Shown: one piece after another, positions 1-10,230 of the stretch
How positions within the stretch are numbered: position 1 is the stretch's first letter
Layout of the letters: every line of letters begins with the position of its first letter
Assembly (NCBI RefSeq): GCF_000090795.2
Contig: NW_003546263.1
Coordinates: 1-34,607 of the forward strand
Length of the DNA stretch: 34,607 nucleotides
DNA from: Amphimedon queenslandica
Taxonomy: Eukaryota > Porifera > Demospongiae > Haplosclerida > Niphatidae
Direction of reading: 5' to 3'
Notes under the pieces: generated by a model
Seen by the model: only the letters and a program-made list of their open reading frames with translations
Databases searched by the model: none
Told to the model about the DNA's origin: nothing
Program-made: the position numbers and the translations under genes

Positions 1-1453
1 TAAAGGTATCATTTCGGCTATCATAATCCATGGTATGGGTCCATATCCAATGCTGAATCCAAACTCAAAACATATCATTGACACGATGCCCAATACATTG
101 AGGTTGTTGTATCTGTTGAATAGACCTAAGCAATACGAGCTGAAACCCATGATTAAAGCACTGGCCATTAGGAGGATTTTTCGTCCAAATAAATCAACAG
201 TTAATGTAGTAAGCAGCGTGAAAATAACAGGGCAAAGACCGATGGACAAAAGGGCCATGTACTTTGCCATTTCTTGACTCAGCCCTGCATCCTTTAGTAT
301 TATTTCACCATAAAATGCAATTGTATTTATGCCTGAAAACTGTTGAAAGAACATCAGCACAAGCATCAATATAAACGGAAGGTAGACGCTACGATGTCTC
401 ATCTCACGCAGGGTCTCAATACAAGTGAGCTTCTTCTGCTTTGCAATTGCTCCTTCAATCTCTGCTATCTCTTCTTGAGCATTCATAGTATGTCCTCGTA
501 GAAACACGAGGACCTTCAAAGCCTTTTTAAAGTTCTCCTTGGCAATGAGAAACCGAGGTGTTTCTGGTAGCCATATCACAATGAGAAATACAATGAAACT
601 CATGCTGGCTGCAATGAAAGCAGTTTGGTAGTATTCAATGCCAGGGATGACTGCAATGCAGTATATGAGGAAGATCCCAACATTTAGTAGCAGCTGTGGC
701 AGTGAGCTATAAAGCCCTCTCAGTGAAGGAGTAGAAACTTCTCCAATGTAAACCTACATAGTAACAATAGTGTAACAGTTTGTAATGCAGATGATATGAT
801 ACAAGGTAATATATGCATTATGAATGTGTCACATGCAACTCATGCTGTTTGCACAAGAAAATGTTAAAAATAACTTACTGGTCCAATCAACATGGCCCAT
901 CCTATTCCAACGCCAGTTATAAACCGACCAACTAGTATGATCACTTTAAAAGCAATTGAATTGTTAATGAACCACGAAATTCCAAGCATAATCCAACCCA
1001 CAAAATATGGTAACAGTGCTATGACAATTGTTGGCTTACGTCCAAGTGTATCGGCCGAAAAGCCAGCCATTGCTCCTCCAAATAATGCACCAAAGGGAAC
1101 TAAAGCCTACATGTGGTAATAAAAACATTAATGTGGATCACCCATTTTGTAAGCTGACTCACCCCATAAGTATCAACAAGAACAGACCCGTTTACCAAGG
1201 AGCGGTTGTGTGTCATGTTGCTCAAGTTGATAAGAGAAGAGGATGGATATCCCACTGCATATCCACCTACTAGAGGAGACAGAGCAGCTGCTAGGGCTAC
1301 AATAGTAGTGCTCCACAGCCGCTCGGGTCTCTGGCAACAAAAGAAGGATCTCTTATGTGATGGAGAACTCTGCACAGACTCTTGTATGCTGGGTCCATGG
1401 TCTGAACTATGGTTTAATAATAAAGATGAGCCTTCATGATGGCTTTGAGCCAT
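1..1453 (-). CDS. MFS sugar transporter (SLC2A/Tret1-like), 3' end outside window
   Basis: Facilitative hexose/trehalose-type transporter of the major facilitator superfamily, expected in a plasma or vesicular membrane. Three exons are visible: 1163-1453 (ATG at 1453), 879-1106 and 1-753, all joined in phase 0 with GT-AG borders; the gene runs off the left edge. The 424 visible residues start with a hydrophilic N-terminus followed by the first membrane helix (VALAAALSPLVGGYAVGYPS). Family motifs are the loop 2-3 signature (AGFSADTLGRKPT), PETPRFL after helix 6, QQFSGIN in helix 7, VDLFGRK in loop 8-9 and GPIPWI in helix 10. About helices 1-10 are present; the last two helices and C-terminus are missing because of the window edge. 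Two N-glycosylation sequons (NMTHNRS) lie in the first outer loop. The substrate cannot be fixed from sequence; SLC2A6/8-like and insect Tret1-like proteins are the closest type. It is divergently paired with NAA50. Confidence 0.9.
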
Positions 1454-1612
1454 TATACGAACCTAAACCTTTACTTAATACTTACAGTTAACCCCCACCC
1501 AAATGCGTGGGCACTGGGCACAGAGCACTGCACATGAGAAGAGATGCCTAGGATTGTAGAGTAAGAAGAATTCTGCTACTGTGTAAATTAGAATCACTTT
1601 TTTAGTGCTAGA
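1454..1612. promoter_or_regulatory. Divergent promoter, sugar transporter / NAA50
   Basis: Only 159 bp separate the two start codons, so this stretch must hold both 5' UTRs and both core promoters. I see no clear TATA box. That it is bidirectional is inferred from the geometry only. Confidence 0.5.
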
Positions 1613-2295
1613 ATGGAGTTAGGAGATGTCACAGTACACAATCTTAAGCAACTGAAGAAGTTAAACGCAGTCATTCTACCAGTAGCCTACTCTGACAAGG
1701 TAAGACCCAGGACCAATATTATAAGTGACTCCATTATCATCCACACTAGTTCTACACAGATGTACTGGAACTAGGAAACTTAGCCAAACTAGGTAACGAT
1801 AGAGAGACAGAGTAGATCTGTATTCCCTTTCCAACAGCTTATTACAATGATGTGGTTGTGGGTGGAGTTTGCTGTAGAATAGACCATGAGGGAGACAAGA
1901 GAAAGTTGTACATAATGACGCTGGGCTGTCTGGCTGCTTATAGACGACACGGTGTAGGTAAGAGACAAAGTCACATGATATGTCATGTGATGATATTCAA
2001 ACAGGTACAATGCTTTTTAATCATGTAATGAAGATTGCCAAAGAAGACGGAAACATTGATTGCATATTTCTGTGAGTACTTCGTAATTTTTTTACTTATT
2101 TAAAAACTTTTAAAAAGACATGTTCAAGTCAGTAATGACGAGGCTATTACCTTCTATAAGAAATTTGGTTTCGAGATAGTCGGAAAGAAAGAGAATTATT
2201 ACAAGAGGATCGACCCACCTGATGCATTCATATTGCAAAAGGAAATGAAAACTAGCAATGGAAGTGAAGAGAGCGAACAAAACACATCAAAATAA
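1613..2295 (+). CDS. NAA50: N-alpha-acetyltransferase 50 (NatE catalytic subunit)
   Basis: GNAT-fold enzyme that transfers acetyl from acetyl-CoA to the N-terminal Met of nascent chains, normally docked on NatA at the ribosome. Five exons: 1613-1699, 1750-1792, 1838-1957, 2005-2071 and 2118-2295. The 164-residue product compares with about 169 in human. It opens MELGDVTVHNLKQLKKLN, close to vertebrate NAA50 from its conserved IELGDVT segment onward. The acetyl-CoA loop is YRRHGVG (pattern R/QxxGxG/A), preceded by the beta-4 strand KLYIMTLGCLA. Later conserved pieces are FLHVQVSNDEAITFYKKFGF and NYYKRIDPPDAFIL. The C-terminal tail is short and Ser/Glu-rich. The start is the first in-frame ATG, and all exon phases agree (0, 1, 1, 2). 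The 3' end faces the SLC35F-like gene with about 200 bp between the stop codons. Confidence 0.95.
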
Positions 2296-2499
2296 TCATT
2301 ATTATTATTGTTGAAATTAAAATAAATATATTAATAACAGCAGCAAGTGTTACAGTGTGTGGGTGTGAACTTAAATTTATAAATGATTTTACATACATTT
2401 ATTGGTAATAAAATAAAGATACAATATCTCATCAGTATAATATATACACGCAATGACACAAATAGTTCATTAATGTCTCCAGCTCTATTGGGACACCTG
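2296..2499. other. Convergent 3' intergenic region with poly(A) signals
   Basis: A short A/T-rich gap between convergent genes. AATAAA-like signals for NAA50 lie around 2319-2326. A TTTATT at about 2397, which is AATAAA on the minus strand, fits the SLC35F-like gene, so the two 3' UTRs probably abut or overlap. No ORF of note. Confidence 0.5.
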
Positions 2500-5368
2500 C
2501 TATCTAGCACCTGTGAGTTTATTGCAACAATTTTTAAACAGAGCACAAGTTCTCCTGTGTATCCATTCAGAGGAATCCGGTGGTACCAATATCAACAGGA
2601 ACCCTCCAACTATCAGATCCATTGCCGTGATCTTCCAGTTGGCTAAGTCAACGTGACGAATTGAGACATCAAAGAGGGCATTAATTGGGATTCCCAGTAT
2701 CGTACCAAGTGATATAAAGAGAGGGAATGTGTAAGCAATCCCAAAATTAATGGCAAAATTAAAGATGACTCCCATAACAGCATGGGCACATATGAAGCCC
2801 CAGTGAACATCATGAATGACTTCTACACCTAAATAAGAACTTATAAATCATTTAATATTTTTGTGTAAATTATAATTAAATGGCTATTCATTCACCTGAG
2901 GCATGAAGCACAAGCAATATAGGCCAGAATACTACAGTTGAGAATATCCCAATCGATGTTAAGAACAGACTCATCTGATAGAGGCTAGCCTCCTTCACAC
3001 GACGTTTCAATAATGTCTACAACAGATAACAATGTGGTATAAGCAGATGTTCATAACTCTACATTATGAACTGGCTCAAACTTTATACAATGTACAATAT
3101 ACATACATGTACATGCATCACAGCTTTCTATGTGGCTTTACTTTATAAAGTGCTGCTCCAATGGCACTACCAACTGAAAGGATAATACCAACAACATTAG
3201 CAGAACCAAATCCTTCTTCATAAGAGAAGAGCACTATACCACCAACAGCCAAGACAACAGCAAAGAACTACATGAATGAACAAAGAAAGAGTCAAAATGA
3301 ATCACCCACCCACTAAAAAACCCATTAGTTCCATTGTCACGAAATCTATGACAAGCAAAAACCCATCTGTTCCATTGTCATGAAATCCGTGACAAGCAAA
3401 AACCCATTAGTTCCATTGTCACAAAATCCATGACAAGCAAAAACCCATTGGTTCCATTGTCACGAAATCCGTGACAAGCAAAAACCCATTGGTTCCATTG
3501 TTACAAAATCTGTGACAAGCAAAAACCCATTTGTTCCATTGTCACAAAATCCGTGACAAGCAAAAACCCATTGGTTCCATTGTCATGAAATCCGTGACAA
3601 GCAAAAAACCCATTGGTTCCATTGTTACAAAATCTGTGACAAGCAAAAACCAGCCAGATTTTAACAACTTAAAAAATTTGTAAAAAATCCAATTTTGATT
3701 GGAATCAGCTCAAACTTTCTATACAACATGAGGACATGTACATGCATCGGAAAAAATATAAAAATGAAGAATTCTCCCCTTTTCAATTTTGGTAAAATCT
3801 GGCTCGAGACCATGTACTATAGTACAGGGACTTCGGCCAAATTTCGCCAAAAATGACTAGGAGAGAATTCTCCATTTTTATATTTTTTTCTGATGCATAT
3901 ACATGTTCTTATGCTACATAGCAAGTTTGAGCTGATTCCAATCAAAATTAATTTTTTTACAAATTTTTAAAGCTACTCTAAAATTTGGTCAAAGACCAAA
4001 TTTCGTCAAAATGGCTTGGAGAGAATTCTCTAATCTCCACTTTTATAATTTTCCTGATATGCATACACATTGCTTAGATCTAATTTCAAATGAAACTATA
4101 TTTTTAAAAATGTTTTAAATGTCAAGCCCCCCCCCCCATTATTCCATCCAATCAATGTTAAGGCAATATAGCATTCACATTAGCCATTCAAACCATATGC
4201 CATTAATCAAACACAATGACTCACATACTATACAACAAAGCACACCATATATTCCATAACTTACTCTCAGTATTAGTGGAGGCTCCCTTAGCAGCAGCAT
4301 TGAGAAGAGGAAGACAAAAGCAGGGGCTGTTGAAAACAGTGCAGTGACATCAGTTGGAGCCATAGTGATGAGTGCCCTAGCGTAAAGATAGTTAGTTGGC
4401 ATCCACAACAAAGTAAAGAGAATTGTGGACGTAAGGAAAGTGACTGTACTAGTGCCAGGAGGATTGATGATCTCACGACTATGTCTGAGAGAGAGAGAGG
4501 GGGGGAGAAAGAGTAAGAAAACAGATATATCAATGATAAAATTTTAATCAAATAAAAAAGAAAAATATTCAAAGAGCATACTTCCAAAGATCACCAAAAG
4601 AGGAACGGGACGGGGACTTGCATGTCGTCATAAAATAAAAAGGTATAGAAACTGGGAAAATGATAATCATCCAGCCCGTACTAAACCAGACGAGAAAGAA
4701 AGGAGCTTTAAAGTTTCCACCAAATGCACTCTTTCCCGTCTGGGTCGACCCAACCCAAGACATTGCTATGAGAAACACTATGACAAGTCCAAATAATAAT
4801 TTAGCTTTCGTAGAGAGTGAACTGGCTCCTCTAAAGAGGCTGCTTCCTGCTGGCACTGAATCTATAAATAAATAAAAATAAAAAAATTAAGAGGATATTG
4901 TGCTTATAATGATTACAAAATGAAAACACTTTCACTCAAATAATCAGTGTTATTATAATAGTCCCTTTAACTTTTGGATGATATGCATTAACCCCCAAAA
5001 TGGTGAATGGATGCCATAACGTTAAATAAACCAGGGCTCTGCTTCATAAATTCACAAAGTACATTCACATGTGTGCATGCATCAAGAAAAGAGTGAACAC
5101 TTTTACCCACTTAAAAATAATAAGAATACACAACAACACCGTTCTTACTTATTTGATTCCTATCTGACTGTACTCCTCCCCTTCCTTCCTCTTCTATCAA
5201 CAATACCTCCACGTCCCCATCATAAGAACTGGGCTCATCATCTCCATAGTAACCTCCATCACTTCCAGGAGGATTAGAGCTCAAGGTGCTCACTGGTGTC
5301 TCTGACTCTTCCTCGGGGCCTTCAGGAGAGCCTTTCGTCTTTGAAGGACTCCTCACCAGCCGCGCCAT
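2500..5368 (-). CDS. SLC35F3/F4-like membrane transporter (DMT superfamily)
   Basis: Drug/metabolite-transporter-fold protein of the SLC35F3/F4 branch; human SLC35F3 is a candidate thiamine transporter, so substrate here is uncertain. Six exons: 5149-5368 (ATG at 5368), 4582-4861, 4265-4484, 3142-3267, 2896-3016 and 2500-2828, with consistent phases; total 431 residues. The first exon encodes an acidic, Ser/Pro/Gly-rich cytosolic N-terminus (residues about 1-73). Roughly ten membrane helices follow. Family landmarks are FFLVWFSTGWMIIIFPV, NYLYARALITMAPTDVTALF, VVGIILSVGSAIGAALYK and FGIAYTFPLFISLGTILGIP. A weaker TTG-initiated upstream extension to 5392 exists, but the ATG at 5368 is preferred. 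Intron 3 (3268-4264) is about 1 kb, far longer than its neighbours, and holds a minisatellite and dispersed repeats. The gene is head-to-head with SAXO. Confidence 0.9.
3321..3650. repeat. 41-bp minisatellite, 8 units, each with a small hairpin
   Basis: Tandem units begin at 3321, 3362, 3403, 3444, 3485, 3526, 3567 and 3609. The period is 41 bp, with one extra A before the last unit. The core is CCATTRGTTCCATTGTCACG followed by AAATCCGTGACAAGC. In the best units GTCACG and CGTGAC pair around an AAATC loop. Units differ by a few substitutions. It lies within intron 3 of the SLC35F-like gene. Confidence 0.95.
3652..4092. repeat. Dispersed modular repeat, inverted pair around a palindrome (copy 1)
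   Basis: A forward A/T-rich module (GGAATCAGCTCAAACTTTCT at its centre, ending near GAAGAATTCTCCCC) is followed by the perfect 14-bp palindrome at 3813-3826 (TGTACTATAGTACA). The same module then runs in reverse (GAGCTGATTCCAATCAAAAT near 3930), and a second partial reverse module reaches about 4092. Related copies lie at 11850-12018, 13873-14305 and 26850-27190. No coding capacity, so probably a non-autonomous element or satellite-like repeat. Confidence 0.8.
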
Positions 5369-5683
5369 CTTTAACAAGACTAATAAAGACAATGAAAAGG
5401 TAATGGATCACAATATTATTAATTACAAGAATGCACGGCCGACGACATGATTTTCTATGATTTTTTTGCTCCTCCCAAACACGTGGGCAGGAATACGAGA
5501 GTGTGCATCGATCTACGGAGACCCCGCGTGTTTTTAGATGAAAGTTAACTATCACGCCTACTGCATAGTTACCGTTTCTATGACAACAGTGTCCTGGTAA
5601 ACTCGAATTGTCTTTGCTGGGAAAATACGCACCCGCTCATTCCTGCTGCTGTAGAGCATTCTCCTTGACTGCCCCGAGGGAAA
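5369..5683. promoter_or_regulatory. Divergent promoter, SLC35F-like / SAXO
   Basis: 315 bp between two opposed start codons, somewhat richer in G/C near the middle (CCGCGTG at about 5523; CACGTGG E-box-like core at about 5480). No convincing TATA box for either gene. Bidirectional use is inferred from the layout. Confidence 0.5.
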
Positions 5684-7202
5684 ATGTCACATTACAAGTG
5701 CATCTGTCAGTTGTGCACATGCGGGTAAGTCAATAGCATAAAAAAATTCTGCAAATGATTTTGCAAATTATCCTCACTGCAGGCGACACCATTGCCCCCA
5801 ACCTTCAAGGCCAAAGAATGACATAATGTCAAGGACTGAGCCAGTCTCTAAAATGGGCTCCACAGAATACAAGACGGTATTTCTCACTCATTCCAATGCT
5901 AAACCTCCAGACTCCTACAAGCCTGCATTGAAAGCTCTTTCTCGTGATGTTCCAATGACAGCTGACACTACAAACAAACTTGACTACATCAAGCATCCTG
6001 TATCAATGCCAATGCAGCGACCTCCTGCTGTGTACAAGAAACCTGATGGCTCAATGGCAAATGAAAGCGAATACAAGAAGGAGTATAGGAGCAAGACTCC
6101 AGAGCCTGCTAAACCTATACTACCCCCTGCATCTCACATGAGGTCTGTAAGCCAGCCCTTTCAAGGACAATCAACTCAAGCAAGGGATTATGTTGCTTTT
6201 ACTCTCCCACCTCGAGAGTTTTATGGTGAGAAGAGGGTTTATGCTCCTCCGACTGAGCCTTTTGCTAAAACGACCACAATCAAAAGTGATTACAATGTAA
6301 AGTTCCTCCCTGAGCCAACAAAGAGTATGAGGCCTCCACAAAATGCAAAGATATCCCGCGATCCATTTGAGGGGAGCACATGCCACAGGAGCGATTTCCG
6401 TATCTTTCCGATCCCAGAGAAGTTCCACAAATCAAAAATTGCTTACCAGCCACCCCAAGAACCTTTCAGTGGTGTAACAACATTTTCTACCGATTTCCCA
6501 GGACACAAGGGAATCAAACCAGTGGGCAGCATGAGGCCACCTGTTGCTACTAAGAGTGCTGATGCACCTTTTGAGTCACTGACTACCAGCAGACAAAGCT
6601 ATCGTAAATGGGAGCTCCCTACTCGATTCTCACGTCCTCCAACTATCTACCAGCCTCCAACAGAAAAATTTGATGGGCTCACGTCTTTTACCAAAGATTT
6701 CATCAATCACGGTCCACCCGAACCAGTCACAAACTACAAGCCAAGACAGCAAGCCATACATTATGAGAGGCCAATGGAGCACGACACGATCCATCATTTG
6801 GACTACAAGGCATGGGACGTAACCAACAAGCAGCAGCCAATAAGACAAGAGCGTCCTTACGAGCCTCCAGCCGAGAGATTTGAGGGATGTTCTACTACAA
6901 GCAAGTCCTATCGTGGGGTTTATGCACCTCCTGCAGCTTCAATGAAGCCACCATTGAAGCCATACACAAGAGAAGAGACGTTTGGAGGACTAACAACTTA
7001 TAAGGATTGCTATTCAGCCAGCAGACTCAGCCAGCGCTGTATTGGAGGAGATCCTACTCAACCAAACATCCCCGGGTACACTTTTTCTCATGAAGACTCA
7101 AGAACTGGGCACAAGTTTTATCATCTAGCTCCCCCTGCTCCTCCTTCTCCTCCTCAAGCAGAAACAGCAGCACCTCCTGCTCCCATCCCAGACACTGAAT
7201 AA
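5684..7202 (+). CDS. SAXO1: Stabilizer of axonemal microtubules (SAXO1/2, FAM154 family)
   Basis: Microtubule inner/associated protein of cilia and flagella that stabilises axonemal and centriolar microtubules through repeated Mn modules. Two exons: 5684-5724 (ATG at 5684) and 5783-7202, joined in phase 2, giving 486 residues (human SAXO1 is 474). The first exon supplies the family's Cys-rich N-terminus, MSHYKCICQLCTCGRHHCP, split after the CxCG. This settles the start and rejects the later in-frame ATG at 5826. The rest is a run of about 10-12 degenerate modules with cores such as YxPPxExFxGxTTxxxxY and SMRPP at roughly 35-residue spacing (PPREFYGEKRVYAPPTEPFA, YQPPTEKFDGLTSFTKDF). The C-terminus is Pro-rich. 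AATAAA at 7198-7203 overlaps the stop codon. Whether the closer orthologue is SAXO1 or SAXO2 cannot be decided by eye. Confidence 0.92.
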
Positions 7203-7563
7203 AGATAATAAGAATAGTACTGTATGATAACTAGCAGCTTGTTTTATAAGACTATTTTAATTTATTTTTGATTTATTAGTTGTTGCTGTAGAACAGTCTG
7301 AGTTTCCTAATAATAATTTATTATTCTAAAAAAATAATTATTTTTAATTTAAATTCAATAAGTAAACGCCACATCAACAGACTAATTTACACTGATAACA
7401 TGAAAATAATAGAGAATGTTGTTAATCCATCACACTATCACAAAAATACTATAATACACATGATAAAGGCAAAACTAAAGAGAGTGTCAGAGAAGGAATT
7501 AGACAATACATGTACATAGTACAAAAATGTACACTTGTATTAATACAATTTTTCATAATAATG
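7203..7563. other. Convergent intergenic region, SAXO / kinase-kelch
   Basis: 361 bp of A/T-rich sequence between two stop codons with several AATAAT/TTATTT stretches that can serve as poly(A) signals. I see no gene, repeat or RNA structure in it. Confidence 0.5.
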
Positions 7564-10002
7564 TTAAAGATATGCAATATTAGTAGCTGTACTGATATTG
7601 TTGGTCATGTTACCTCCAATAACGACAAGTAACTTGCGACTTTCATAAGTTGCTACAGCAACCAGTCCTCTTGTAAAAGGTCGGGGAAGATGGCCGGTAG
7701 GCTTCCAGGAGCCTTCGATCTGGTCAAACTCGTAAATCAGGTCGGATGAGCTCTTATTCATAGTGTCGTAGCCACCAAGTGCTAGGATGCGATTCCTAAT
7801 CGAAGCACAGGTAGCACCAGAGACGGGAAGGGAAGAGAGCTCTAACCAGAGTTTCTTTCCTTCTCTTCTCTCTGTCTCAGCAATCAGTCTACTGACATTA
7901 ACGGCATATGCTAGTTTGGAGAGAGAGCCTTCTTCGAAACCACCAAGAAAATAAGCAAAAGTCCCATCAGTCGAAACTGTCATCCGTGAAATATTTCTCG
8001 TTGGAAATGGTAGAACAAAGTGCCAAGTCATCTTGGTAACGTCGAGTATTTCAACAACTGGGACAGGTTCACTATTAACCTCCCCACCAGCCACAACAAG
8101 ATAATTACCGACCGTTACACAGGAGGGAAAGGAACGAGGGGTAGGCATATCAGGGAACTCCTTCACCCACTTTGAACTGGCACTCAAGTACTTCAAAATA
8201 CTCCCAGACTTGCGAAGAGCAGCACTCCCACCCACAGCAACAATATAATCATTGTTAACAACGGCAAGGGAGAACTCACTCTTCCTCAGTAATGGTAGTT
8301 GGGTCCATGTGTCAGTGCTCAAGCTATACTCATATATCTTTCCTTCGCTCCTGCTGTAGTTACAATATGTGATATAAATCTTGTCCATGCAGGCGACGGC
8401 CATACTGCTCTGTGGTTGGAATGCTACCGGGCTTTGCTTCCTAGTCTGCCACTTCAGGTCCAGTTGCTTTGGCTTTTTGGGTATTCTTGGTTGCTTGTTG
8501 TCTTCAAAAGGTACGGGCTGGGAGAGAAAAGGAGGCTCCAGTGAGAAAGGAGAGTCTGGGGTTTTTGCTGCCTGCTCCGCTTGAAGGTGATCCAATTCGG
8601 CACGAAGCTGCTCCAACTCACTCACACAAATACTGTATCGCTCATCACTGCTTACTTGCTGTGCAACAATGGCTTCTTCCTTCCTTCGTAGCTGCTCCTC
8701 CTTCTCCATCAATTGCTTCTCTTTCTCGATTACTTCTGATTCCTTACGGTTAAGCTGGTCCTTCAGTTCCGATACTTTTGTCTCCAGCTCCAAGTTATAG
8801 ATTTCCAGTTGACTCTTTTTCTTGTCTGCTTCGGCATCCTCGCTCTCTTTCTCTTCCAACTGAAGCTTATACTTGTCAATAATATTACTCTTCTGGAGGA
8901 GCTGCTTGTTACGAAGCTCGAGTATGTTTGATTGGTCTTTCAAGAGATTCTCCTTGTCTTTGATGGTGCGTGTCAAATCATCAATCTTTGATGAGTAGTG
9001 GGTGTCATTTTCATTCAATTCAACAATCAAAACTTCGCCATAATCTTCAAACGGGTGCACATTCTCCTTCCCCTCATCACTGCTGCTGCTAAGTCCCATT
9101 GCACTTTTCTTATACTGAGAGGTGTTCTTTAGCAGAGACAGCAACTGGCACATCCTCTCAATGGGTGGTCTCTCTTGTGGGTCGTTACTGATGCATGAGA
9201 TTGATAAGCCAAGGATTGGGTTGCTAGGATCACAAGAGTCAATATCATCCCTTCGCCTCTCGATCTCAGGTACCTCCACTAAAGTACCAATCAAAGACCC
9301 TGTTCGGTGTAGGTCTGATGGCTTAGGGTCTTTCCGGCTCATGATTTGAATGGTAACAATGCCAAATGAAAATTCGTCAAGCGTGGGGGCGAAATCGGGA
9401 GGTACTTTTAAAGTCTCTGGAGGCATGTAAAGAATGTTACCAGGGCAAGGGGAATTGCTAGAGAATCCACCATTTGGATTACGTAGCTTGGATTGACCAA
9501 AATCGGAGACTTTAGCTCTATAGTCTCCAAGCATGAGGATGTTCTTGGCTGAGAGGTCACGATGATGAATATTGTTGACGTGAAGATAGTCAAGCGCTCG
9601 GGCAACGTCAAGAGAAATATTTATCTCTTGGTGGAAAGGCAATGGAGAATCAACGTGTGCATGTAAATATGCATGAAGGCTAGAATCCATTAGCTCCATT
9701 AATAGAACCACTGTATCTATGCCGTTTACTTCATGGGTGCCCAGGTACTGAACAATGTTTGGATGCTTGAGACGGCTCAAGAGTTGACACTCTTTCTTAA
9801 ACTTATCTGTGGCCACCACATTAACTGCAGGGTCTTCAGACAGTGCAAAGAAGATTGGGTGCATGTACTTGGCAGCACATATCAACTCGTCACATTTTGC
9901 TTTATAGACAACACCATATGCTCCATTGCCCAGGGTCTCCTTGAGGATGGTTACTTGTCTAAACTTGAATTCGCCATCTTCTGTGGCCGAGTCTGTGGCC
10001 AT
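7564..10002 (-). CDS. Intronless protein kinase with coiled coil and C-terminal kelch repeats
   Basis: An uncharacterised 812-residue protein that I do not recognise as an orthologue of a named gene. Residues about 17-295 form a kinase domain that looks catalytically competent: glycine loop GNGAYG at 25-30, Lys45 (CAAKYMH), HRDLSAKN from 147, DFG at 167-169 and PPE at 194-196. The catalytic loop resembles the tyrosine-kinase-like (TKL) group rather than classical Ser/Thr kinases. Residues about 335-495 are a Glu/Lys-rich coiled coil suited to dimerisation. Residues about 545-812 carry five or six kelch repeats (IVAVGGSAALRK, LVVAGGEVNSEP, AYFLGGFEEG, RILALGGYDT, LLVVIGGNMT), expected to fold as a beta-propeller that binds a partner. 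There is no signal peptide or membrane helix. The whole gene is one exon, unlike most neighbours, which suggests retroposition or family expansion. The start is the ATG before ATDSATEDG. Confidence 0.88.
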   Translation of the reverse strand: MATDSATEDGEFKFRQVTILKETLGNGAYGVVYKAKCDELICAAKYMHPIFFALSEDPAVNVVATDKFKKECQLLSRLKHPNIVQYLGTHEVNGIDTVVLLMELMDSSLHAYLHAHVDSPLPFHQEINISLDVARALDYLHVNNIHHRDLSAKNILMLGDYRAKVSDFGQSKLRNPNGGFSSNSPCPGNILYMPPETLKVPPDFAPTLDEFSFGIVTIQIMSRKDPKPSDLHRTGSLIGTLVEVPEIERRRDDIDSCDPSNPILGLSISCISNDPQERPPIERMCQLLSLLKNTSQYKKSAMGLSSSSDEGKENVHPFEDYGEVLIVELNENDTHYSSKIDDLTRTIKDKENLLKDQSNILELRNKQLLQKSNIIDKYKLQLEEKESEDAEADKKKSQLEIYNLELETKVSELKDQLNRKESEVIEKEKQLMEKEEQLRRKEEAIVAQQVSSDERYSICVSELEQLRAELDHLQAEQAAKTPDSPFSLEPPFLSQPVPFEDNKQPRIPKKPKQLDLKWQTRKQSPVAFQPQSSMAVACMDKIYITYCNYSRSEGKIYEYSLSTDTWTQLPLLRKSEFSLAVVNNDYIVAVGGSAALRKSGSILKYLSASSKWVKEFPDMPTPRSFPSCVTVGNYLVVAGGEVNSEPVPVVEILDVTKMTWHFVLPFPTRNISRMTVSTDGTFAYFLGGFEEGSLSKLAYAVNVSRLIAETERREGKKLWLELSSLPVSGATCASIRNRILALGGYDTMNKSSSDLIYEFDQIEGSWKPTGHLPRPFTRGLVAVATYESRKLLVVIGGNMTNNISTATNIAYL

Positions 10003-10230
10003 TGTTGTCTGCGCCTCTTCTTCAGTGCGGTTAGACTATAGTAATTTTTGTCACATGAGCACACCCACATGTGAACGCACGTGGTCAATTTGTTTACTAA
10101 AATTTGAGCACAGACACTTTGACTTTATATTTTAAACACAACAATAAGAACAAGTGACAGGGTGATAAATAAGTGATACAATATAATAGAACACACAGTG
10201 ATTTATGTAGAGAATGGGTTATGTTAATAG
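10003..10230. other. Kinase-kelch promoter and H2A.X 3' region
   Basis: 228 bp between two minus-strand genes. It must hold the kinase promoter and the H2A.X 3' UTR. I find no canonical replication-histone 3' stem-loop downstream of H2A.X, which fits a polyadenylated H2A.X-type message. Confidence 0.45.

Noticed and set aside
3321-3650. Regular 41-bp array considered as a CRISPR
   Set aside because: There are no unique spacers between repeats, and the array lies in an intron of an animal gene; it is a minisatellite.
6171-6848. Minus-strand frames within SAXO
   Set aside because: Shadow frames of the repetitive SAXO coding sequence with no independent support.
10140-10230. Histone 3' stem-loop downstream of H2A.X
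   Set aside because: Searched by eye for a GC-rich 6-bp stem with a 4-nt loop and purine-rich downstream element on the minus strand; none found.
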